Origin: Clusia tigrina
Taxonomy: Eukaryota; Arthropoda; Insecta; Diptera; Clusiidae
Assembly (NCBI GenBank): GCA_920105625.2
Contig: OV050030.1
Coordinates: 235,755,889-235,819,888, forward strand
Reading direction: 5' to 3'
DNA length: 64,000 bases
Part shown: piece by piece, positions 39,310 to 51,818 of the stretch
Layout: the number at the start of each line of letters is the position of its first letter
Position numbering within the stretch: the stretch's first letter is position 1
Notes under the pieces: generated by a model
What the model saw: only the letters and a program-made list of their open reading frames with translations
Told to the model about the DNA's origin: nothing
The model's database searches: none
Made by a program: the position numbers and the translations under genes

Positions 39310-41703
39310 TAATCGACAGCGGCAGCGACTGAGACACCTACAGAGACGCTGACAGAGGCTGCGACGCCGACTGAGGCAGATAGGGGTAGATATTGGCATA
39401 GAGAATGCAGCAGACCCCCCAATCAACGGCGGCAGCGACTGAGACGCCTAGAGAGACGCTGACAGAGGCTGCGACGCCGACTAAGATGCCGACTGAGGTA
39501 GGTAGGGGTAGATATTGGCATAGAGAAGGCAGCAGACCCCCCCAATCGACAGCGGAAGCGACTGAGACGCCTACAGAGACGCTGACAGAGGCTGCGACGC
39601 CGACTAAGACGCCGACTGATGCAGATAGGGGTAGACATAGGCATAGAGAAGGCAGCAGAACCCCAATCAACGGCGGCAGAGACTGAGACGCTTACAGAGA
39701 TGCTGACAGAGGCTGCGACGCCGACTGAGACGCCAACTGAGGCAGATAGGGGTAGATATAGGCATAGAAAAGGCAGCATACCCCCAATCGACAGCGGCAC
39801 CGACTGAGACACCTACAGAGACGCTGACAGAAGCTGCGACGCCGACTGAGGCAGATAGGGGTAGATATTGGCATAGAGAAGGCAGCAGACCCACCCAATC
39901 AACAGCGGCACTGACTGAGACACCTACAGAGACGCTGACAGAAGCTGCGACGCCGACTGAGGCAGATAGGGGTAGACATAGGCATAGAGAAGGCAGCAGA
40001 CCCCCAATCGACAGCGGCAACAAGTGAGACGCCTACAGAGACGCGGACAGAGGCTGCGACGCCGACTGAGATGCCGAATGAAAGAGGTAGGGGTAGATAT
40101 AGGCATAGAGAATGCAGCAGACCCCCCAATCGACAGCGGCAGCGACTGAGACGCTTACAGAGATGCTGACAGAGGCTTCGACTCCGACTGAGGCGCCGAC
40201 TGAGGCAGAGAGGGGTAGAAATAGGAATAGAGAAGGCAGCAGACCCCTATAGACAGCGGCAACAACTGAGACGCCTACAGAGATGCTGACAGAGGCTGCG
40301 ACGAAGACTGAGATGCCGACTGAAACAGGTAGGGGTAAATATAGGCATAGAGAAGGCAGCAGACCCCCCAATAGACAACGGCAGCGACTGAGATGCCTAC
40401 AGAGACGCTGACAAGAGGCTGCGACGCCATCTGAGACGCCGAATGAGGCAGATAGGGGTAGATATAGGCATAGAGAATGCAGCAGACCCCCCCAATCGAC
40501 AGCGGCAGGTACTGAGACGCCTACAGAGACGCTGAGAGAGGCTGCGACGCCGACTGATGCGGATAGGGGTAGATATAGCCATAGAGAAGGCAGCAGACCC
40601 CCAATCGACAGCGGCAACAAGTGAGACGCCTACAGAGACGCGGACAGAGGCTGCGACGCCGACTGAGATGCCGAATGAAAGAGGTAGGGGTAGATATAGG
40701 CATAGAGAATGCAGCAGACCCCCCTATCGACGGCGGCAGCGACTGAGACGCCTAGAGAGACGCTGACAGAGGCTGCGACGCCGACTGAGATGCCGACTGA
40801 GGTATGTAGGGGTAGATATAGGCATAGAGAAGGCAGCAGACCCCCCCCAATCGACAGCGGCAGCAACTGAGACGCCTACATAGACGTTGACAATGGCTGC
40901 GATGCCGACTGACACGCCGACTGAGACGCCGACTGAGGCATATAAGGGTAGATATTGGCATAGAGAAGGCAGCAGACCCCCCAATCGACAGCGGCAACAA
41001 CTGAGACGCATACAAATACGCTGATAGAGGCTGCGACGCCGACTGAGTTGCCGACTGAGGCAGATGGGGGTAGAAATAGGAATACAGAAGGCAGCAGACC
41101 CCCCAATCGACAGCGGCAGCGACTGAGACGCCTATAGAGACGCTGACAGAGGGTGCGACGCTTACAGATGCTGCGACGCCGACTGAGACGCCGGCTGAGG
41201 CAGAGAGGGGTAGACATAGGCATATAGAAGGCATCAGACCCCCCAATCGACAGCGGCAGCGACTGAGACGCATACAGAGACGCTGACATAGGCTGCGACG
41301 CCGACTGAGACGCCGACTGAGGCAGATAGGGGTAGACATAGGCATAGAGAAGGCAGCAGCCCCCCAATCGACAGCGGCAGCGACTGAGACGCCTACAGAG
41401 ACGTTGACAGAGGCTGCGACCCCCACGGAGACGCAGACTGAGGCAGATTGGGGTAGATTTATTCATAGAGAATGCAGCAGACCCCCCAATCGACAGCGGC
41501 AGCTACTGAGACGCCTAGAGAGACGCTGACAGAGGCTGCGACGCCGACTGATGCGAATAGGTTTAGATATAGCCATAGAGAAGGCAGCAGACCCCCAATC
41601 GACAGCGTCAGCGACTGAGATGCCTACAGAGACGCTGACAAGAGGCTGCGACGCCGACTGAGGCAGATAGGGGTAGATATAGGCATAGATAAAGCAGCAG
41701 ACG

Positions 41704-41712
41704 CCCCCCCCC
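41704..41712 (+). repeat. Extended C-run, 9 C
   Basis: Unit 2 counterpart of the 15-C run at 30313-30327, in the same sequence context. Confidence 0.93.
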
Positions 41713-41739
41713 AATCGACAGCGTCAGCGACTGAGACGC

Positions 41740-44700
41740 CTACAGAGACGCTGACAGAGGCTGCGACGCTGACAGAGGCTGCGACGCCGACTGAGTTGCC
41801 GACTGAGGCAGATAGGGGTAGATATAGGCATACAGAAGGCAGCAGACCCCCCAATCGAAAGCGGCAGCGACTGAGACACCTACAGAGACGCTGACATATT
41901 CTGCGACGCCGACTGAGGCAGATAGGGGTAAATATTGGCATAGAGAAGGCAACAGACCCGCCCAATCAACAGCGGGCGCGACTGAGACGCCTACAGAGAT
42001 GCTGACAGAGGCTGCGAAGCCGACTAAGACACCGACTGAGGCAGATAGGGGTAGATATAGCCATAGAGAAGGCAGCAGACCCCCCAATCGACAACGGCAG
42101 CGACTGAGATGCCTACAGAGACGCTGACAAGAGGCTGCGACGCCCACTGAGTTGCCGACTGAGGCAGATCGGGGTAGATATAGGCATAGAGAAGGCAGCA
42201 GACCCCCCAATCGAAAGCGGCAGCGACTGAGACACCTACAGAGACGCTGACATATTCTGCGACGCCGACTGAGGCAGATAGGGGTAAATATTTGCACAGA
42301 GAAGGCAACAGACCCCCCCAATCAACAGGGGCAGCGACTGAGCCGCCTACAGAGATGCTGACAGAGGCTGCGAAGCCGACTAAGACTCCGACTGAGGCAG
42401 AAAGGGGTAGACATAGGAATAGAGAAGGCAACAGACCCTCAATCGACAGCGGCAACAACTGAGACGCCTACAGAGATGCTGACAGAGGCTGCGACGCTGA
42501 CTGAGAGGCCGACTGAAACAGGTAGGGGTAGATATAGGCATAGAGAATGCAGCAGACCCCCAAAATCGACAGCGGCAGGTACTGAGACGCCTACAGAGAC
42601 GCTGAGAGAGGCTGCGACGCCGACTGATGCGGATAGGGGTAGATATAGCCATAGAGAAGGCAGCAGACCCCCCAATCGACAGCGGCAGCGACTGAGACGC
42701 ATTCAGAGAGGCTGACAGAGGCTGCGACGCTGACTGAGACGCCGACTGAGGCAGATAAGGGTAGACATAGGCATAGAGAAGGTAGCAGAACCCCAATCAA
42801 CGGCGGCAGAGACTGAGACGCTTACAGAGATGCTGACAGAGGCTCCGACGCCGACTGAGACGCCAACTGAGGCAGATAGGGGTAGATATAGGCATAGAAA
42901 AGGCAGCATACCCCCAATCGACAGCGGCACCGACTGAGACACCTACAGAGACGCTGACAGAGGCTGCGACGCCGACTGAGGCAGATAGGGGTAGATATTG
43001 GCATAGAGAAGGCAGCAGACCCCCCAATCAACAGCGGCAGCGACTGAGACGCCTACAGAGACGCTGACAGAGGCTGCGACGGCGACTAAGACGTCGACTG
43101 AGGCAGAGAGGGGTAGACATAGGCATAGAGAAGGCAGCAGACCCCCAATCGACAGCAGCAACAAGTGAGACGCCTACAGAAACGCTGACAGAGGCTGCGA
43201 CGCCGACTGAGATGCCGAATGAAAGAGGTAGGGGTAGATATAGGCATAAATAATGCAGCAGACCCCCCAAACAACAGCGGCAGGTACTGAGACGCCTACA
43301 GAGACGCTGAGAGAGGCTGCGACGCCGACTGATGCGGATAGGGGTAGATATAGCCATAGAGAAGGCAGCCGACCAATCGAACACGGCAGCGACTGAGATG
43401 CCTACAGAGACGCTGACAGAGGCTGCGACGCCGCCTGAGTTGTCGACCGAGGCAGATAGGGGTAGATATAGGCATACACAAGGCAGCAGACCCCCCAATC
43501 GACAGCGGCAGCGACTGAGACACCTACAGAGACGCTGACAGAGGCTGCGACGCCGACTGAGGCAGATAGGGGTAGATATTGGCATAGAGAATGCAGCAGA
43601 CCCCCCAATCGACGGCGACAGCGACTGTGACGCCTAGAGATACGCTGACAGATGCTGCGACGCCGACTGAGACGCTGACTGAGGCAGAGAGGGGTAGACA
43701 TAGGCATAGAGAAGGCAGCAGACACCCCAATCGACAGTGGCAACAAATGAGACACCTACATAGACGCTGACAGAGGCTGCGAAGCCGACTGAGGCAGAGA
43801 AGGGTAAATATTGGCATAGAGAAGGCAGCAGACCCCCCCAATCGACAGCGGCAGCGACTGAGACACCTACAGAGGCGCTGACAGACGCTGCGAAGCCGAC
43901 TGAGACGCCGACTGAGACGCCGACTGAGTCAGATAGGGGTAGATATAGGCATAGACAAGGCAGCAGATGCCCCAATCGACTGCGGCAGCGACTGAGACGC
44001 ATTCAGAGAGGCTGACAGAGGCAGTGACGCTGACTGAGACGCCGACTGAGGCAGATAAGGATAGACATAGGCATAGAGAAGGCAGCAGACCCCCCAATCG
44101 ACAGCGGCAGCGACTAAGACACCTACAGAGACGCTGACAGAGGCTGCTACGCCGACTGAGGCAGATAGGGGTAAATATTGGCATAGAGAAGGCAGCAGAC
44201 CCCCCCAATCAACAGCGGCAGCGACTGAGACGCCTACAGAGATGCTGACAGAGGCTGCGAAGCCGACTAAGACGCCGACTGAGGCAGAGAGGGGTAGATA
44301 TAGGTATACAGAAGGCAGCAGACCCCCAATCGACAGCGGCAGCGACTGAGACGCCTACAGACACGCTGACAGAGGCTGCGACGCCGACTGAGGCAGATAG
44401 GGGTATATATTGACATAGAGAATGCCGCAGACCCCCCAATCGACGGCGGCAGCGACTGAGACGCCTATAGAGACACTGACAGAGGCTGCGACGCTGACTG
44501 ATGCTGCGACGCCGACTGAGACGCCGACTGAGGCAGAGAGGGGTAGATAAGCATAGATAAGGCAGCTCACACCCCAATCGACAGCGGCAGCGACTGAGAC
44601 ACCTACAGAGACGCTGACAGAGGCTGCGACGCCGACTGAGGCAGATAGGGGTAAATATTGGCGCAGAGAAGGCAACAGACCCCCCCAATCAACAGCGGCA

Positions 44701-46870
44701 GCGACTGAGACGCCTACAGAGTTGCTGACAGAGGCTGCGAAGCCGACTAAGACACCGACTGAGGCAGAGAGGGGTAGACATAGGAACAGAGAAGGCAGCA
44801 GACCCTCAATCGACAGCGGCAACAACTGAGACGCCTACAGAGATGCTGACAGAGGCTGCGACGCGGACTGAGATGCCGACTGAAGCAGGTAGAGTAGATA
44901 TAGGCATAGAGAATGCAGCAGGCCCCCCAATCGACAGCGGCAGGTACTGAGTCGCCTACAGAGACGCTGAGAGAGGCTGCGACGCCGACTGATGCGGATA
45001 GGGGTATATATAGCCATAGAGAAGGCAGCAGACCCCTCAATCGACAGCGGCAGCGACTGAGATGCCTACAGAGACGTTGACAGAGGCTGCGACGCCGACT
45101 GAGGCAGATAGGGGTAGATTTATTCATAGAGAATGCAACAGACCCCCCAATCGACAGCGGCAGCTACTGAGACGCCTACAGAGACGCTGAGAGAGGCTGC
45201 GACGCCGACTGATGCGGATAGGGGTAGATATAGCCATAGAGAAGGCAGCACACCCCCCAATCGACAACGGCAGCGACTGAGATGCCTACAGAGACGCTGA
45301 CAAGAGGCTGCGACGCCGACTGAGTTGTCGTCTGAGGCAGATTGGGGTAGATATAGGTATAAAGAAGGCAGCAGACCCCCCATTCGACAGCGGCAGCGGC
45401 TGAGACGCCTAAAAATCGCTGACAGAGGCTGCGACGCCGACTGAGCCAGATAGGGGTAGATATTGGCATAGAGAATGCAGCAGACCCTCCAATCGACGGC
45501 GGCAGCAACTGAGACGCCAAGAGAGACGCTGACAGACGCTGCGAAGCCGACTGAGACGCCGACTGAGTCAGATAGGGGTAGATATAGGCATAGACAAGGC
45601 AGCAGATGCCCCAATCGACAGCGGCAGCGACTGAGACGCATTCAGAGAGGCTGACAGAGGCAGCGACGCTGACTGAGACGCCGACTGAGGCAGATAAGGA
45701 TAGACATAGGCATAGAGAAGGCAGCAGACCCCCCAATCGACAGCGGCAGCGACTAAGACGCTTACAGAGATGCTGACAGAGGCTTCGACGCCGACTGAGA
45801 CGCCGACTGAGGCAGATAGGGGTAGATATAGGCATAGAGAAGGCAGCAGACCCCCCAATCGACAGCGGCAGCGACTAAGACACCTACAGAGACGCTGACA
45901 GAGGCTGCGACGCCGACTGAGGCAGATAGGGGTAAATATTGGCATAGAGAAGGCAGCAGACCCCCCAATCAACAGCGGCAGCGACTGAGACGCCTACAGA
46001 GATGCTGACAGAGGCTGCGAAGACGACTAAGACGCCGACTGAGGCAGAGAGGGGTAGAAATAGGAATAGAGAAGGCAACACACCCCCAATAGACAGCGGC
46101 AACAACTGAGACGCCTACAGAGATGCTGACAGAGGCTGCGACGCAGACTGAGATGCCGACTGAAACAGGTAGGGGTAGATATAGGCATAGAGAAGGCAGC
46201 AGACCCCTCAATCGACAGCGGCAGGTACTGAGACGCCTACAGAGACCCTGAGAGAGGCTGCGACGCCGACTGATGCGGATAGGGGTAGATATAGCCATAG
46301 AGAAGGCAGCAGACCCCCCAACCGACAACGGCAGCGACTGAGATGCCTACAGAGACGCTGACAAGAGGCTGCGACGCCGACAGAGGCTGCGACGCCCACT
46401 GAGTTGCCGACTGAGGCAGATAGGGGTAGATATAGGTATACAGAAGGCAGCAGACCCCCAATCGACAGCGGCAGCGACTGAGACGCCTACAGACACGCTG
46501 ACAGAGGCTGCGACGCCGACTGAGGCAGATAGGGGTATATATTGACATAGAGAATGCCGCAGACCCCCCAATCGACGGCGGCAGCGACTGAGACGCCTAT
46601 AGAGACACTGACAGAGGCTGCGACGCTGACTGATGCTGCGACGCCGACTGAGACGCCGACTGAGGCAGAGAGGGGTAGATAGGCATAGATAAGGCAGCTC
46701 ACACCCCAATCGACAGCGGCAGCGACTGAGACACCTACAGAGACGCTGACAGAGGCTGCGACGCCGACTGAGGCAGATAGGGGTAAATATTGGCGCAGAG
46801 AAGGCAACAGACCCCCCAATCAACACCGGCAGCGACTGAGGCGCCTACAGAGTTGCTGACAGAGGCTGCG
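41740..46870 (+). repeat. Core block, copy 4 (inside unit 2)
   Basis: Matches core copy 3 at offsets of 11385-11395, with the marker CAATCAACGGCGGCAGAGAC at 42794 and the C-run-less junction at about 43363. It lacks both the 354-bp insertion of copy 2 and the 12-bp deletion of copy 3. The anchor-to-anchor length is 4711 bp. Confidence 0.9.
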
Positions 46871-48770
46871 AAGCCGACTAAGACACCGACTGAGGCAGAG
46901 AGGGGTAGACATAGGCATAGAGAAGGCAGCAGACCCCCAATCGACAGCGGCAACAAGTGAGACGCCTACAGAGACGCGGACAGAGGCTGCGACGCCGACT
47001 GAGATGCCGAATGAAAGAGGTAGGGGTAGATATAGGCATAGAGAATGCAGCAGACCCCCCAATCGACAGCGGCAGCGACTGAGACGCTTACAGAGATGCT
47101 GACAGAGGCTTCGACTCCGACTGAGGCGCCGACTGAGGCAGAGAGGGGTAGAAATAGGAATAGAGAAGGCAGCAGACCCCCAATAGACAGCGGCAACAAC
47201 TGAGACGCCTACAGAGATGCTGACAGAGGCTGCGACGAAGACTGAGATGCCGACTGAAACAGGTAGGGGTAAATATAGGCATAGAGAAGGCAGCAGACCC
47301 CCCAATAGACAACGGCAGCGACTGAGATGCCTACAGAGACGTTGACAATGGCTGCGATGCCGACTGACACGCCGACTGAGACGCCGACTGAGGCATATAA
47401 GGGTAGATATTGGCATAGAGAAGGCAGCAGACCCCCCAATCGACAGCGGCAGGTACTGAGACGCCTACAGAGACGCTGAGAGAGGCTGCGACGCCGACTG
47501 ATGCGTATAGGGGTAGATATAGCCATAGAGAAGGCAGCAGACCCCCAATCGACAGCGGCAACAAGTGAGACGCCTACAGAGACGCGGACAGAGGCTGCGA
47601 CGCCGACTGAGATGCCGAATAAAAGAGGTAGGGGTAGATATAGGCATAGAGAATGCAGCAGACCCCCCTATCGACGGCGGCAGCGACTGAGACGCCTAGA
47701 GAGACGCTGACAGAGGCTGCGACGCCGACTGAGATGCCGACTGAGGTATGTAGGGGTAGATATAGGCATAGAGAAGGCAGCAGACCCCCCCCAATCGACA
47801 GCGGCAGCAACTGAGACGCCTACATAGACGTTGACAATGGCTGCGATGCCGACTGACACGCCGACTGAGACGCCGACTGAGGCATATAAGGGTAGATATT
47901 GGCATAGAGAAGGCAGCAGAAACCCCAATCGACAGCGGCAGCGACTGAGACGCCTACAGAGGCGCTGACAGAGGCTGCGAAGCCGACTTTGACGCCGACT
48001 GAGGCGCGTAGGGGTAGATATAGGCATAGAGAAGGCAGCAGACCCACCAATCGACAGCGGCAACAACTGAGACGCATACAAAGACGCTGATAGAGGCTGC
48101 GACGCCGACTGAGTTGCCGACTGAGGCAGATGGGGGTAGAAATAGGAATACAGAAGGCAGCAGACCCCCCAATCGACAGCGGCAGCGACTGAGACGCCTA
48201 TAGAGACGCTGACAGAGGGTGCGACGCTTACAAATGCTGCGACGCCGACTGAGACGCCGGCTGAGGCAGAGAGGGGTAGACATAGGCATATAGAAGGCAT
48301 CAGACCCCCCAATCGACAGCGGCAGCGACTGAGACGCCTACAGAGACGCTGACATAGGCTGCGACGCCGACTGAGACGCCGACTGAGGCAGATAGGGGTA
48401 GACATAGGCATAGAGAAGGCAGCAGCCCCCCAATCGACAGCGGCAGCGACTGAGACGCCTACAGAGACGTTGACAGAGGCTGCGACGCCCACTGAGACGC
48501 AGACTGAGGCAGATAGGGGTAGATTTATTCATAGAGAATGCAGCAGACCCCCCAATCGACAGCGGCAGCTACTGAGACGCCTAGAGAGACGCTGACAGAG
48601 GCTGCGACGCCGACTGATGCGAATAGGTTTAGATATAGCCATAGAGAAGGCAGCAGACCCCCCAATCGACAGCGTCAGCGACTGAGATGCCTACAGAGAC
48701 GCTGACAAGAGGCTGCGACGCCGACTGAGGCAGAGAGGGGTAGATATAGGCATAGATAAAGCAGCAGACG

Positions 48771-48783
48771 CCCCCCCCCCCCC
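48771..48783 (+). repeat. Extended C-run, 13 C
   Basis: Unit 2 counterpart of the 10-C run at 37378-37387, preceded by GATAAAGCAGCAGACG. Confidence 0.95.
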
Positions 48784-50277
48784 AATCGACAGCGTCAGCG
48801 ACTGAGACGCCTATAGAGACGCTGACAGAGGCTGCGACGCTGACAGAGGCTGCGACGCCGACTGAGTTGCCGACTGAGGCAGATAGGGGTAGATATAGGC
48901 ATACAGAAGGCAGCAGACCCCCCAACGGACAGCGGCAGCGACTGAGACGCCTACAGAGACGCTGACAGAGGCTGCGACGGTGACAGATGCTGCGCGCCGA
49001 CTGAGACGCCGACTGAGGCAGAGAGGGGTAGACATAGGCATAGAGAAGGCAGCAGACAACCCAATCGACAGCGGCAACAAATGAGACGCCTACATAGACG
49101 CTGACAGAGGCTGCGAAGCCGATTGAGACGCCGACTGAGGCAGAGAAAGGTAGATATTGGCATAGAGAAGGCAGCAGACCCCCCAATCGACAGCGGCAGC
49201 GACTGAGACACCTACAGAGACGCTGACAGAGGCTGCGAAGCCGACTGAGACGCCGACTGAGGCAGATAGGGGTAGATATAGGCATAGACAAGGCAGCATA
49301 CCCCCCAATCGACAGCGGCAGCGACTGAGACGAATTCAGAGAGGCTGACAGAGGCTGCGACGCTGATTGAGACGCCGACTGAGGCAGATAAGGGTAGACA
49401 TAGGCATAGAAAAGGCAGCAGACCCCCCCAATCGACAGCGGCAGCGACTGAGACGCTTACAGAGATGCTGACAGAGGCTGCAACGCTGACTGAGACGCCG
49501 ACTGAGGCAGATAGGGGTAGATATAGGCATAGAGAATGCAGCAGACCCCCCAATCGACAGCGGCAGCGACTGAGACACCTACAGAGACGCTGACAGAGGC
49601 TGCGACGCCGACTGAGGCAGATAGGGGTAAATATTGGCATAGAGAAGGCAACAGACCCGCCCAATCAACAGCGGCCGCGACTGAGACGCCTACAGAGATG
49701 CTGACAGAGGCTGCGAAGCCGACTAAGACGCCGACTGAGGCAGATAGGGGTAGATATAGCCATAGAGAAGGCAGTAGACCCCCAATCGACAACGGCAGCG
49801 ACTGAGATGCCTACAGAGATGCTGACAAGAGGCTGCGACGCCGACAGAGGCTGCGACGCCCACTGAGTTGCCGACTGAGGCAGATAGGGGTAGATATAGG
49901 CATACAGAAGGCAGCAGATCCCCCAATCGACAGCGGCAGCGACTGAGACGCCTACAGAGACGTTGACAGAGGCTGCGACGCCGACTGAGACGCCAACTGA
50001 GGCAGATAGGGGTAGATTTATTCATAGAGAATGCAACCAACCCCCCAATCAACAGCGGCAGATACTGAGACGCCTACAGAGACGTTGACAGAGGCTGCGA
50101 CGCCGACTGAGGCAGATAGGGGTATATATTGGCATAGAGAATACGGCAGACCCCCCAATCGACGGTGGCAGCGACTGAGACGCCTAGAGAGACACTGACA
50201 GAGGCTGCGACGCTGACAGATGCTGCGACGCCGACTGAGGCAGAGAGGGGTAGACATAGGCATAGAGAAGGCAGCAA

Positions 50278-51818
50278 ACCCCTCAATAGACAGCGGCAGC
50301 GACTGAGACGCTTACAGAGACGTTGACAGAGGCTGCGACGCCGACTGAGACGCCGACTGAGGCAGATAGGGGTAGATTTATTCATAGAGAATGCAGGAGA
50401 CCACCCAATCGACAGCGGCAGCAACTGACCCGCCTACAGAGACGCTCAGAGAGGCTGCGACGCCGACTGATGCGAATAGGTTTAGATATAGCCATAGAGA
50501 AGGCAGCAGACCCCCCAATCGACAGCGGCAGCGGCTGAGACGCCGACTGAGGCAGATACGGGTAGATATTGACATAGAGAAGGCACCAGACCCCCCAATC
50601 GACTGCGGCAGCGACTGAGACGCCTACAGAGACGCTGACAGAGGCTGCGACGCCGACTGAGGCAGATAGGGGTACATATAGGCATAGAGAAGGCAGCAGA
50701 CCCCCTAATCGACAGCGGCAGCGACTGAGACACCTACAGAGACGCTGACAGAGGCTGCGACGCCGACTGAGGCAGATAGGGGTAGATATTGGCATAGAGA
50801 ATGCAGCAGACCCCCCAATCAACGGCGGCAGCGACTGAGATGCCTAGAGAGACGCTGACAGAGGCTGCGACGCCGACTAAGATGCCGACTGAGGTAGGTA
50901 GGGGTAGATATTGGCATAGAGAAGGCAGCAGACCCCCCCAATCGACAGCGGAAGCGACTGAGACGCCTACAGAGACGCTGACAGAGGCTGCGACGCCGAC
51001 TAAGACGCCGACTGATGCAGATAGGGGTAGACATAGGCATAGAGAAGGCAGCAGAACCCCAATCAACGGCGGCAGAGACTGAGACGCTTACAGAGATGCT
51101 GACAGAGGCTGCGACGCCGACTGAGACGCCAACTGAGGCAGATAAGGGTAGATATAGGCATAGAAAAGGCAGCATACCCCCAATCGACAGCGGCACCGAC
51201 TGAGACACCTACAGAGACGCTGACAGAAGCTGCGACGCCGACTGAGGCAGATAGGGGTAGATATTGGCATAGAGAAGGCAGCAGACCCACCCAATCAACA
51301 GCGGCAGCGACTGAGACGCCTACAGAGATGCTGACAGAGGCTGCGACGCCGACTAAGACACCGACTGAGGCAGAGAGGGGTAGACATAGGCATAGAGAAG
51401 GCAGCAGACCCCCAATCGACAGCGGCAACAAGTGAGACGCCTACAGAGACGCGGACAGAGGCTGCGACGCCGACTGAGATGCCGAATGAAAGATGTAGGG
51501 GTAGATATAGGCATAGAGAATGCAGCAGACCCCCCAATCGACAGCGGCAGCGACTGAGACGCTTACAGAGATGCTGACAGAGGCTTCGACTCCGACTGAG
51601 GCGCCGACTGAGGCAGAGAGGGGTAGAAATAGGAATAGAGAAGGCAGCAGACCCCCAATAGACAGCGGCAACAACTGAGACGCCTACAGAGATGCTGACA
51701 GAGGCTGCGACGAAGACTGAGATGCCGACTGAAACAGGTAGGGGTAAATATAGGCATAGAGAAGGCAGCAGACCCCCCAATAGACAACGGCAGCGACTGA
51801 GATGCCTACAGAGACGCT
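50278..51818 (+). repeat. Higher-order repeat unit 3, truncated at about 1.54 kb
   Basis: Follows the start of units 1 and 2 closely, including GCAACTGACCCGCCTACAG near 50425 and the CAATCAACGGCGGCAGAGAC marker at 51060 (offset 11396 from 39664). At about 51818 it leaves the pattern: instead of the CGCTGACAAGAGG monomer with CGCCATCTGAG it switches to CGCTGAGAGAGG with GATGCGTATAGG, a monomer belonging elsewhere in the unit. This marks the right edge of the regular 11.4-kb array in this window. Confidence 0.87.

Larger units (their letters stand above)
38882..50277 (+). repeat. Higher-order repeat unit 2, about 11.4 kb
   Basis: Near-identical copy of 27481-38881 in the same orientation, 11396 bp long against 11401 bp. 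Differences are scattered single bases, C-run length, and a few subunit-sized indels. One patch near 39905-39990 differs more: the monomer there resembles its left neighbour (GACACCTACAGAGACGCTGACAGAAGC), as if overwritten by it, and loses 12 bp. The mean offset of about 11.39 kb is the highest-order period visible in the window. Confidence 0.93.
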
